Shown in pieces: positions 1-6,729 of a DNA stretch of 24,140 bases (within the stretch, counting starts at the first letter, position 1; each line of letters starts with the position of its first letter). Below the pieces are notes generated by a model. That model was given only the letters and a program-made list of their open reading frames with translations. It was not told the DNA's origin and did not search any database. Both the position numbers and the translations under genes were made by a program. The stretch lies in contig JAHDEF010000009.1 of NCBI GenBank assembly GCA_020628975.1, positions 1-24,140 on the forward strand. Reading direction: 5' to 3'. The DNA is from Aquimarina sp. (GTDB lineage Bacteria; Bacteroidota; Bacteroidia; Flavobacteriales; Flavobacteriaceae).

Positions 1-428
1 AAATAATCAAAATCATTTTCATAAAACCCCAAACGATTTAAACCAGAGTTAAACTTTAAGTGAACAGGAAAATTAAGACAATTTTCAGCTTTAATATGTG
101 CAATAAAATATTCTAAAACCCTTTTGCTGTATAAACTAGGCTCTAAATTAAATTGAGTACATAATTCAAAATTTTCAGGCTGCGGGTGCATTACTAAAAT
201 AGGAATTTTAATCCCTGCCTTTCGTAGCTCAACCCCTTCAGCCGCGTAAGCTACCCCTAAATAATCAACACCAATTTTTTCGAGATGTAAAGCAATAGCG
301 GTAGCATCACTACCGTAAGCTAAGGCTTTAACAACCGCTAACATTTTAATTTGATCACTAATTTTACTTCGTAAATACTTATAGTTATGCGTTAAATGAG
401 AAAGATGTATGGTAAGTGTTGCGTTCAA
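1..428 (-). CDS. alr: Alanine racemase, N-terminal part (cut by window edge)
   Basis: PLP-dependent racemase that makes D-alanine from L-alanine for peptidoglycan, in the cytoplasm. About 142 N-terminal residues are visible, and the gene runs off the left edge in frame. The PLP-binding lysine lies in AVVKALAYG (family form VVKANAYG). The later VHLKFNSGLNRLGF matches the conserved K-x-D/N-[ST]-G-x-x-R-LGF stretch of the fold III barrel. The frame opens after a TAA at 434-432, and the only usable start is TTG at 428, giving MNATLTIHLSHLTHNY, which aligns well with the beta1 start of alanine racemases. An ATG a few codons upstream is in another frame and soon stops. It lies 140 bp downstream of tdk on the same strand, so the two may be co-transcribed. 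There is no sign of the MurF half found in some Bacteroidota MurF-Alr fusions. Identity is sure; the start is less so. Confidence 0.9.
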   Translation of the reverse strand, partial: MNATLTIHLSHLTHNYKYLRSKISDQIKMLAVVKALAYGSDATAIALHLEKIGVDYLGVAYAAEGVELRKAGIKIPILVMHPQPENFELCTQFNLEPSLYSKRVLEYFIAHIKAENCLNFPVHLKFNSGLNRLGFYENDFDY

Positions 429-434
429 ATTTTA

Positions 435-568
435 AAGCTTTACGCATTTCGCTTAACGCCCAACGCAGTTACTAAATAACTTTTTACTTAACGGTAAAAC
501 TTCTTAAAAGTGTTTACCTATTGTGGTTTGTTATTAGCGGTTTGCGATCAGCGGTTTGCAATCAGCGG
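435..568. repeat. tdk-alr spacer with tandem 14-bp repeat and a hairpin
   Basis: Two full copies and one partial copy of a 14-bp unit (about cagcggtttgcaat) lie at 535-548, 549-562 and 563-570. They differ at the first base (t in copy 1, c in the others) and in gat versus aat. The last partial copy runs into the tdk stop codon (569-571). An imperfect inverted repeat, GGTAAA-ACTT...AAGT-G-TTTACC at 493-518, could form a hairpin downstream of tdk. It has no strong T-tract in the minus direction, so a terminator role is only possible. Confidence 0.6.
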
Positions 569-1147
569 TTATTTATTCATTTCTTTATAAAAAGCAGCTC
601 TACTAAGCGGCTCATAAATATCTTTTTCACCTAGTTCTACCTGTTTATTCCCTCCAGCTTTTCGATGACTATAATGTGCTAAATTACCCGTTCTGCTACA
701 AATAGCATGCACTTTAGTCACATACTCAGCCGTAGCCATTAATGCAGGCATTGGGCCAAATGGATTTCCTTTATAATCCATATCTAATCCAGCTACAATT
801 ACGCGAACACCCCTATTGGCTAAATCATTACAAACTTTTACAATACCATCGTCAAAAAACTGCGCTTCATCAATACCTACTACATCGCAAGTATCTGCTA
901 AAATGCGAATATTTGCAGCAGCAGGCACAGCAGTCGAAGCAATTTCATTAGCATTATGCGAAACAATGTTATTTTCATCGTAGCGATTGTCAGTCGATGG
1001 TTTAAAGATTTCAACTTTTTGTTTGGCAATTTGTGCACGTCGAAGTCTACGGATTAATTCTTCTGTTTTGCCAGAAAACATCGAACCACATATCACTTCG
1101 ATCCAACCACATTGCCCTTCGGTATGTACTGTATTTTCAAGAAACAT
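569..1147 (-). CDS. tdk: Thymidine kinase (type II)
   Basis: Phosphorylates thymidine to dTMP with ATP in the salvage pathway, in the cytoplasm. It has 192 residues from the preferred start. The Walker A loop GSMFSGKT is at residues 21-28, and the Mg-binding DEAQFF motif follows in VVGIDEAQFF. The lasso/substrate region is near TGNLAHYSHR. The ATG at 1147 is chosen because MFLENTV leads directly into the conserved GWIEVICGSMFSGKTEE region; a TTG at 1180 would add 11 unlikely residues. Oddity: of the four cysteines that bind structural zinc in type II kinases, only the one in HAICSRTG remains. The other positions read T, S and A (end motif YEPLSRAAF, where YEPLCRAC-like would be expected). The same strand carries alr downstream. 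Confidence in function is high. Confidence 0.96.
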   Translation of the reverse strand: MFLENTVHTEGQCGWIEVICGSMFSGKTEELIRRLRRAQIAKQKVEIFKPSTDNRYDENNIVSHNANEIASTAVPAAANIRILADTCDVVGIDEAQFFDDGIVKVCNDLANRGVRVIVAGLDMDYKGNPFGPMPALMATAEYVTKVHAICSRTGNLAHYSHRKAGGNKQVELGEKDIYEPLSRAAFYKEMNK

Positions 1148-1260
1148 TTTGTATTTTTCAAGCGTCCTTATAAAGAACAATCATAATTATTACAGCCTTT
1201 ACAGAAAATTCTTTTTTTGTGAAGAATTTAAAAAGGGTATCAAAAATACGGAATAAAGAG

Positions 1261-1294
1261 TTTGTGCTATAGCACAATTTTTGAATTATACTTT
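1261..1294 (+). promoter_or_regulatory. Candidate Bacteroidota promoter for the 1307 gene
   Basis: TTTG at 1261-1264 (-33-like) and TATACTTT at 1287-1294 (-7-like, TAnnTTTG with its last base not matching) are 22 bp apart. Transcription would begin about 1300, leaving only a few bases before the ATG at 1307. Confidence 0.4.
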
Positions 1295-1306
1295 AAGCTT
1301 TCACTT

Positions 1307-2002
1307 ATGAATACAGCTTCGATAATTGCACATATAAAATCGTTAACAGTCGAAATACAACATTCTAATTTTGAAGATATTCCAAAATTAAAGTCAAAAG
1401 TGTTATCGTTGTACGAGCAATTGGTAGTCTTAGAGCATACGCACGAATTAGACGAAGCAATTTCAAACACGCCCATAGTTCAGCAATCTGACTTAACTGA
1501 AAATTTAAGTAAAGAAGCTGAAATATTTGATGAAGCTGATTTAAAAGCAGGTTTAGAAGAATTCCCACTAATTTCAAATATTGAAAAAGATGTTGAAGTA
1601 CCTGAAGTGGTTTCTACAGAAATAAAACCCGAACAACCATTTAGTGGGCCAGAATTATTACACGAGTTAGAAAGTATTACCGAAGGTTTTGAATTACCAG
1701 AATTTGAACCCGCAAGCCCTACCCTAAATTCAATTCAAGAGACACCAAAGTCTTTAAACGAAGTATTAAATAATTCAGTACAAATAGGCTTAAACGACCG
1801 TATTGCCTTTATAAATCATTTATTTGATCGCAATCAAGAAGATTATACACGAGTAATTTCTCAAATTAACACCATGCAAAATGCTGATGAAGTACTAAGC
1901 TTTATCAATTCATTTGTAAAGCCAGAATATGAACATTGGGAAGGAAAAGAAGTTATGGAAGAACGATTTGTTCAAGTCGTATTGAATCGATTCAAAGCCT
2001 AA
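1307..2002 (+). CDS. Hypothetical acidic protein, flavobacterial
   Basis: Cytoplasmic protein of 231 residues and unknown function; no signal peptide or membrane segment. The ATG at 1307 is preferred over an earlier in-frame codon at 1262 because a candidate promoter lies at 1261-1294. The N-terminus (about 1-50) is helical and could form a coiled coil. The middle (about 60-165) is low in complexity and rich in Glu, Pro and Ser, so probably disordered. The last ~65 residues look like a folded helical domain (LNDRIAFINHLFDRNQ, then NADEVLSFINSF and EHWEGKE). I recall similar C-terminal domains in flavobacterial proteins annotated only as hypothetical, but cannot give a family name. It ends 16 bp before rsmI, which has its own promoter inside this gene's 3' end. 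No function is proposed. Confidence 0.85.
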   Translation: MNTASIIAHIKSLTVEIQHSNFEDIPKLKSKVLSLYEQLVVLEHTHELDEAISNTPIVQQSDLTENLSKEAEIFDEADLKAGLEEFPLISNIEKDVEVPEVVSTEIKPEQPFSGPELLHELESITEGFELPEFEPASPTLNSIQETPKSLNEVLNNSVQIGLNDRIAFINHLFDRNQEDYTRVISQINTMQNADEVLSFINSFVKPEYEHWEGKEVMEERFVQVVLNRFKA

Positions 2003-2014
2003 TGTATACTTTTG
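1982..2014 (+). promoter_or_regulatory. rsmI promoter, TAnnTTTG type
   Basis: TTG at 1982-1984 is followed after 22 bp by a perfect TACTTTTG at 2007-2014. The rsmI ATG starts at 2019, only 4 bp after the box, so the expected transcript begins at or next to the start codon (leaderless or nearly so). Confidence 0.65.
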
Positions 2015-2018
2015 CAGC

Positions 2019-2693
2019 ATGAGCAAATTATTTCTAGTGCCAACCCCTATAGGAAATCTTAAAGACATCACTTTTAGGGCTATCGAAGTATTAAACGAAG
2101 TTGATTTTATTTTAGCAGAAGATACCCGAACAAGTGGAAAGCTGTTAAAGCATTTTGAAATTACTACACCAGCCTATAGCCATCATATGCATAATGAGCA
2201 TAAAACGGTTGAAGGAATTATTCAAAAATTAAAAACAGGTCAACAAGTCGCTTTAATAAGTGATGCGGGAACACCTGCCATTTCCGATCCTGGATTTTTA
2301 TTGACAAGAGAAGCCATTGCCAACGACATTGAAGTAGAATGTTTACCTGGTGCAACGGCATTTGTGCCCGCTTTAGTAAATAGTGGTTTGCCTAATGACA
2401 AATTTATTTTTGAAGGTTTTTTACCAGTTAAAAAAGGCCGTCAAACCCGATTTTTAGCTTTAGCCGAGGAAACACGGACTATGATTTTTTATGAATCGCC
2501 TCATAAATTACTGAAGACATTAAAGGACATGCAAACCTATTTTGGAGAAGATCGACAGGTTTCAGTTAGTAGAGAATTGACAAAAATGTACGAAGAAACG
2601 GTACGAGGAACTTTATTAGAGGTATTTAATCATTTCAATAATAAACCTCCAAAAGGAGAGATTGTAATGGTAGTTGGTGGGAAGGCGAAGTGA
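2019..2693 (+). CDS. rsmI: 16S rRNA (cytidine-1402-2'-O) methyltransferase
   Basis: SAM-dependent enzyme of the tetrapyrrole-methylase fold that methylates the 2'-O of C1402 in the 16S rRNA decoding centre. At 224 residues it is somewhat shorter than E. coli RsmI (about 286), as is common in Bacteroidota. The N-terminal VPTPIGNLKDIT (residues 7-18), AEDTRTSGKLL, SDAGTPAISDPG and PGATAFVPALVNSGLP are the classical RsmI signatures. It has a GKP-like C-terminus (GEIVMVVGG). The ATG at 2019 follows a strong -7 box. It is in the same direction as the downstream secreted glycosidase-like gene (16 bp gap), which may be read through from here. Function is secure. Confidence 0.96.
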   Translation: MSKLFLVPTPIGNLKDITFRAIEVLNEVDFILAEDTRTSGKLLKHFEITTPAYSHHMHNEHKTVEGIIQKLKTGQQVALISDAGTPAISDPGFLLTREAIANDIEVECLPGATAFVPALVNSGLPNDKFIFEGFLPVKKGRQTRFLALAEETRTMIFYESPHKLLKTLKDMQTYFGEDRQVSVSRELTKMYEETVRGTLLEVFNHFNNKPPKGEIVMVVGGKAK

Positions 2694-2709
2694 TTTTAAA
2701 ATTTAAAAA

Positions 2710-3426
2710 ATGAAGATTAAAGGTTTAATTGTAATAGCATTATTTTCTTTATGCTCATTTTCACTTTTTCATAAAGAAGAAAAACATAAAATTTTATCTC
2801 ATATTGTTGATTTAAAACAACAAAATCTTAAGTTGTATTGGAAAGATGATTCTGGGAAAAATCTATCAAATTTTAAGAGATTAAAAGAATATCTTATAAA
2901 CGATAAAAAGGAAGAATTGATCTTCGCTATGAATGGAGGGATGTACTTGAAAGATAGGTCACCTCAAGGTTTATTTATAGAGAATGGTATTATTAAAAAG
3001 AAAATGAACAATGTCCAAAGTGCTTATGGAAATTTTTATTTACAGCCTAATGGTGTTTTCTTTATAACTGATACTAAAGAAGGAGGAGTGTGTCCATCGT
3101 ATGATTTTTCTTATGAAGGAGTTCGTTTTGCAACACAATCAGGGCCTATGCTGGTTATTGATGGTAAAATACACTCTAAGTTTACCAAAGGATCAAGAAA
3201 TCTAAATATTAGAAATGGTGTAGGAATTTTACCTGATGGAAAATTAATTTTTGCCATGTCTATGCAAGAAATAAATCTTTATGACTTTGCTAGTTATTTT
3301 AAGTCTTTGGGTTGTAAAAATGCACTTTATTTAGACGGATTTGTTTCGAGAACTTATTTACCAAGTAAAAATTGGATTTCTACAGATGGTAATTTTGGAG
3401 TTATGATTGGAGAAACCAAAAACTGA
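2710..3426 (+). CDS. Secreted phosphodiester glycosidase family protein (DUF2233/NAGPA-like)
   Basis: Predicted exported protein of 238 residues, with a hydrophobic N-terminus (residues 4-20) after MKIK. It has a cysteine at 15 but no proper lipobox, so Sec signal peptidase I or a membrane anchor is likely. Family signatures are in order: AMNGGMY (73-79), QSGPMLV (143-149), RNGVGI (168-173) and NALYLDGFVSRTY (204-216). These match the NAGPA/YigE-type fold, whose best-known member uncovers GlcNAc-1-phosphodiesters; the bacterial substrate is unknown. It lies 16 bp after rsmI. Its 3' end meets the convergent UDG-like gene only 10 bp away, with no visible terminator between. The coding sequence looks more AT-rich than rsmI. 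Family assignment is good; substrate unknown. Confidence 0.88.
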   Translation: MKIKGLIVIALFSLCSFSLFHKEEKHKILSHIVDLKQQNLKLYWKDDSGKNLSNFKRLKEYLINDKKEELIFAMNGGMYLKDRSPQGLFIENGIIKKKMNNVQSAYGNFYLQPNGVFFITDTKEGGVCPSYDFSYEGVRFATQSGPMLVIDGKIHSKFTKGSRNLNIRNGVGILPDGKLIFAMSMQEINLYDFASYFKSLGCKNALYLDGFVSRTYLPSKNWISTDGNFGVMIGETKN

Positions 3427-3436
3427 TAATATCAAT

Positions 3437-4090
3437 TCAAAAATAAGGAGCGTACTGCTCTGCTCTAAAATCTAAAGTAGTGTATGCTGGATTTTTTTGT
3501 TTTGCTAGTTTATAACGATCCATTCCGCCGATACTTCTATTAGCAGCACCTGATGGCGCGGTAAGTGAAACCGTTCTGATCGTTCTATTTTCAACACGGA
3601 ATTGATGTATCTTAGGGACTTCGTTGCTTACGACCTCAAGAGAAATTCCATAAGATTTCAATTGTTTTCTAAAGAAATATTCAGGGCCATTTTTACTGTT
3701 TCCTCCTGTAAAAATTAAGGTTTTAATAGTAGAGTGCTTTTTTAAAATAGCAATCAAATCACGTAATTCTGCCTCTTGCATCCCTAAATCCGAAGCATCC
3801 ATTTTTTGTCTTTTACATGAACCTACAATATCACAAACGCCAATGGTTCGTTCAATAAGAAAATCACGACGCTGTGCAATCGCTTTTTCCGAGTTTTCAT
3901 AAACAAGATTCAAATTAAATACACGATCCAAGATAGGCCATAATAATCCATTACTACTGCCGTAGCAAAAGTCAACATCACGATCATTAAGCATTCCCGT
4001 TGTAAATCGTGGTGGAGGTAAAGTACCTACAATTAATTTTGTAGTACCCTCAGGAATAAACGGAGGATAAGGGTGCGTGTGTAAAAACAA
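3437..4090 (-). CDS. Uracil-DNA glycosylase superfamily protein (TDG/MUG-like)
   Basis: Predicted cytoplasmic protein of 217 residues with the UDG-superfamily fold, presumably acting on damaged or deaminated bases; no substrate can be read from the sequence. Motif-like segments are LIVGTLPPPRF (residues 19-29, the water-activating loop region), DFCYGSSNGLLWPIL (40-54, similar to the GHHFA..N.FW pocket of MUG) and a late APSGAANRSIG (motif 2-like leucine/serine loop). The start is TTG at 4090, and it is in frame with and directly after the TAG stop of the upstream hydrolase. No other start keeps the GTLPPPR motif. This implies translational coupling or reinitiation. Family moderately sure. Confidence 0.82.
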   Translation of the reverse strand: MFLHTHPYPPFIPEGTTKLIVGTLPPPRFTTGMLNDRDVDFCYGSSNGLLWPILDRVFNLNLVYENSEKAIAQRRDFLIERTIGVCDIVGSCKRQKMDASDLGMQEAELRDLIAILKKHSTIKTLIFTGGNSKNGPEYFFRKQLKSYGISLEVVSNEVPKIHQFRVENRTIRTVSLTAPSGAANRSIGGMDRYKLAKQKNPAYTTLDFRAEQYAPYF

Positions 4091-4870
4091 CTAGTGTTCT
4101 TTTATAAAATTTATAGCCTGAGTATTAAAAGTTTCAGGTTCTTCTACATTCACCACATGACCACAGTCAGGAATTATTTGTAATGATGAGGTCGAATGCG
4201 ATTTTACGATTTTTTCAATAATGGGCAGAAATAAATAATCTTGTTCGCCCATAATATAAAGGGTAGGAATTTTTATATCCTTGGCTCTAAAAAAGCGTAA
4301 TAAAGGATTAATTTCACTCGTCAAACGAAACCATTTAATAAACTCTTTTTGATAGAGTTTTTTAGCCTCACGAGCAAAAAGTATTCTTGACTTCTTATGG
4401 TTTTTACGAGGCATAATAATAAAAGCAAACAACTTGTATAAATACATATACGGAATTACACTTTTAAACCAATTCCCTAATTTCATAAGTACCTGAGAAC
4501 GGAAATTCATTTTCATGATAGCCCCACCCATAATCATACTTTTAACACGATCTGGGTATTTTTCCGCTAAATTTCTAATAAGAATTGTTCCTAAAGAAAT
4601 TCCGATAAAATGTGACTTTTGAATTTTGAGGTGATCCAATACCTCATAAATATCTTTGGTGATATTATCGAAAGTGTATTTATCTGGATTATCCAACATA
4701 TTCTCTACCTTACTTTCTCCATGCCCTCTTAAATCTAAGACGAGTACATTGAAATTTCTCGAAAACTGGCGTAATTGTTTAAACCAAATAGTAGAACTAC
4801 CGCCTGCTCCGTGAACAAAGGTTACCCATTCGGTATTAGTAGGATGTAAATATGTAGCGTGGTGTAACAA
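4091..4870 (-). CDS. Alpha/beta hydrolase
   Basis: Predicted cytoplasmic serine hydrolase of 259 residues; no signal peptide. The oxyanion-hole stretch FVHGAGGSSTIW is at residues 18-29. LDLRGHGES (45-53) follows strand 4. The nucleophile elbow is GISLG with Ser92, the acid is probably Asp211 (MGEQDYLF), and the catalytic His238 is in DCGHVVNVEEPE. The lid region (about 115-185) is rich in hydrophobic and basic residues (MYLYKLFAFIIMPRKNHKK) and may touch the membrane. The start is TTG at 4870; upstream in frame there is no ATG before a TAA. It is divergent from recJ, and upstream in the same operon of the UDG-like gene with zero spacing. Substrate unknown. Confidence 0.88.
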   Translation of the reverse strand: MLHHATYLHPTNTEWVTFVHGAGGSSTIWFKQLRQFSRNFNVLVLDLRGHGESKVENMLDNPDKYTFDNITKDIYEVLDHLKIQKSHFIGISLGTILIRNLAEKYPDRVKSMIMGGAIMKMNFRSQVLMKLGNWFKSVIPYMYLYKLFAFIIMPRKNHKKSRILFAREAKKLYQKEFIKWFRLTSEINPLLRFFRAKDIKIPTLYIMGEQDYLFLPIIEKIVKSHSTSSLQIIPDCGHVVNVEEPETFNTQAINFIKEH

Positions 4871-4887
4871 ATGAAAAATGATTTATA

Positions 4888-4895
4888 CAAAAATA
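4888..4895 (-). promoter_or_regulatory. Candidate -7 box for the hydrolase/UDG operon
   Basis: On the minus strand this reads TATTTTTG, a perfect TAnnTTTG box 17 bp before the TTG at 4870. No good -33 TTTG is seen at the usual distance. Confidence 0.4.
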
Positions 4896-4906
4896 ATAGA
4901 AAAGTA

Positions 4907-4942
4907 TTTTGAAGTTCCTTTTTTCACAAATATTTAGTTTTG
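4907..4942 (+). promoter_or_regulatory. recJ promoter, TAnnTTTG type
   Basis: TTTTG at 4907-4911 and TAGTTTTG at 4935-4942 are 23 bp apart. The start site would be near 4948, giving a leader of about 90 bases. The leader is poor in G and made of repeated AACAACTA-like words (about 4990-5030), so it should be largely unstructured. Confidence 0.55.
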
Positions 4943-5036
4943 CATTAGAATTAAGTTCAAAGTACAAAGAATATAGAACAGATAACAGAGTACAACCAAC
5001 AACTAACAACTACTAACTAACAACCACTATCTATAT

Positions 5037-6728
5037 ATGCGCTGGACACTAAAGCCGAAACCTGATGCTGAAATTATTACTCATTTACAAGAGGTTTTGG
5101 GAGTCGAAAAACCTATTGCCATATTGTTAGCTCAACGAGGAATAACGAATTATGAGCAAGCAAAAGCATTTTTCCGTCCGCAATTAGAAGATTTGCACGA
5201 TCCTTATTTGATGAAGGATATGGATAGGGCAGTAGATCGTGTTTGGGAAGCTTTCGAGTTGGGACAACACATCATGGTATATGGAGATTATGATGTCGAT
5301 GGTACTACGAGTGTAGCGTTAATGAGTTCTTATTTGAGTTCCTTCTACGATCAAGTGACCAGTTATATTCCAGATCGTTATGCAGAAGGCTATGGGGTTT
5401 CTTTTAAAGTAATTGATGTTGCAGCGGAAAAAGGCATTTCGTTGATTATAGCGTTAGATTGTGGTATAAAAGCTATTGAAAAAGTAGCCTATGCAAAGTC
5501 AAAAGATATTGATTTTGTAATATGTGATCACCATAGGCCAGGAAATGAAATTCCAGATGCTAGTGCTGTTTTAGATCCCAAACGAGAAGATTGCGAATAT
5601 CCGTACAAGGAGTTATGTGGGTGCGGAGTAGGGTTCAAACTAATACAAGCATTACACTTAAAAAGAGGAGAACATTTCGATACATTGATTCCGTATTTGG
5701 ATTTGGTGGCCACAGCCATAGGAGCCGATATCGTACCAATTACGGGGGAAAACAGGATATTAGCTTATCATGGACTAGAAGTGATCAATACAAGCCCTAG
5801 AATGGGTTTTAAAGCATTAATAGCACAAACGAAGAAAACTATATTTACCATTACAGATGTGGTTTTTATCATTGCTCCAAGGATTAATGCAGCAGGTCGT
5901 ATGAAACACGGTTTACATGCCGTTGAATTATTGGTTGAAAGCGATCTTAAAACGGCTGAAGAGATAGCGAAGAATATAGAGTTTTATAATGCCGAAAGAA
6001 AAGATGCTGACAAGAAGATTACCAAGGAAGCTTTAATTCAGATTCAAGAAAACAATGAAGAAGAGCGTTTTACTTCGGTAGTATACCAACCGCATTGGCA
6101 TAAAGGCGTTATAGGAATAGTGGCTTCAAGATTGACTGAAACCCATTATCGACCAACATTAGTATTTACCAAAAGTGGAGAAAAACTAGCAGCTTCGGCA
6201 CGTTCTGTAGTAGGTTTCGATGTATACAATGCCTTAGAAGCAAGTGCTGAATTTATAGAACAATTTGGAGGACATAAATATGCTGCGGGTTTAACCCTAA
6301 AGGAAGAGCATTACGATAATTTTAAAGCAAAATTTGAATCGGTAGTAGCCGAACAAATAGATCCAAAACTATTGACTCCGGAAATTGAAATTGATTTAGA
6401 ATTAAATTTTAGTGATATCAATCCTAAATTTTATAGGATTTTAAAGCAATTTGCTCCCTTCGGGCCAGAAAATCGATCTCCTATTTTTATGACATCAGGT
6501 GTGGTCGATTCGGGATATGCTAGGGGAGTTGGAGAAGATGAAAAACACCTAAAAGCAGCATTTCGACAAGAAGAGGATATGCAACCTATAGGTGCGATAG
6601 GATTTAATTTAGGGGATAAAATTACAGCGCTACATAATCAACAATCGGTAGATGTCGTCTATGCCTTGGATGAAAATGAATGGCAAGGAAATGTAAGTTT
6701 GCAGTTGAGGTTGAAGGATGTAAGGTAA
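5037..6728 (+). CDS. recJ: Single-stranded-DNA-specific 5'-3' exonuclease RecJ
   Basis: Mn/Mg-dependent 5'-3' ssDNA exonuclease of RecF-pathway recombination, mismatch and base-excision repair. At 563 residues it is the usual length for the family. DHH-superfamily motifs are in order: VYGDYDVDGTTS (81-92; Asp84, Asp86, Asp88), LDCG (140-143), the DHH triad CDHHRPG (163-169), ADIVP (230-234), RINAAGRM (282-289), and the DHHA1 motif GGHKYAAG (411-418). The C-terminal ~120 residues form the expected OB-like domain (APFGPENRSPIF). The start is ATG at 5037, with no better in-frame start. It is divergent from the hydrolase/UDG operon; its stop lies one base from the stop of the convergent oxygenase gene. 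Complete and apparently intact. Confidence 0.96.
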   Translation: MRWTLKPKPDAEIITHLQEVLGVEKPIAILLAQRGITNYEQAKAFFRPQLEDLHDPYLMKDMDRAVDRVWEAFELGQHIMVYGDYDVDGTTSVALMSSYLSSFYDQVTSYIPDRYAEGYGVSFKVIDVAAEKGISLIIALDCGIKAIEKVAYAKSKDIDFVICDHHRPGNEIPDASAVLDPKREDCEYPYKELCGCGVGFKLIQALHLKRGEHFDTLIPYLDLVATAIGADIVPITGENRILAYHGLEVINTSPRMGFKALIAQTKKTIFTITDVVFIIAPRINAAGRMKHGLHAVELLVESDLKTAEEIAKNIEFYNAERKDADKKITKEALIQIQENNEEERFTSVVYQPHWHKGVIGIVASRLTETHYRPTLVFTKSGEKLAASARSVVGFDVYNALEASAEFIEQFGGHKYAAGLTLKEEHYDNFKAKFESVVAEQIDPKLLTPEIEIDLELNFSDINPKFYRILKQFAPFGPENRSPIFMTSGVVDSGYARGVGEDEKHLKAAFRQEEDMQPIGAIGFNLGDKITALHNQQSVDVVYALDENEWQGNVSLQLRLKDVR

Positions 6729-6729
6729 T

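Noticed and set aside
426..462. Frameshift at the start of alr, suggested by an out-of-frame ATG
   Set aside because: The in-frame TTG at 428 gives an N-terminus that fits alanine racemases, so no frameshift is needed; it remains a minor possibility.
742..1256. Plus-strand ORFs of 69 and 89 aa
   Set aside because: Both lie antisense to tdk, which has clear motifs over the whole stretch.
4990..5036. AACAACTA-like repeats before recJ as a CRISPR or tandem array
   Set aside because: Words are too short and irregular for an array; this is a low-complexity leader.
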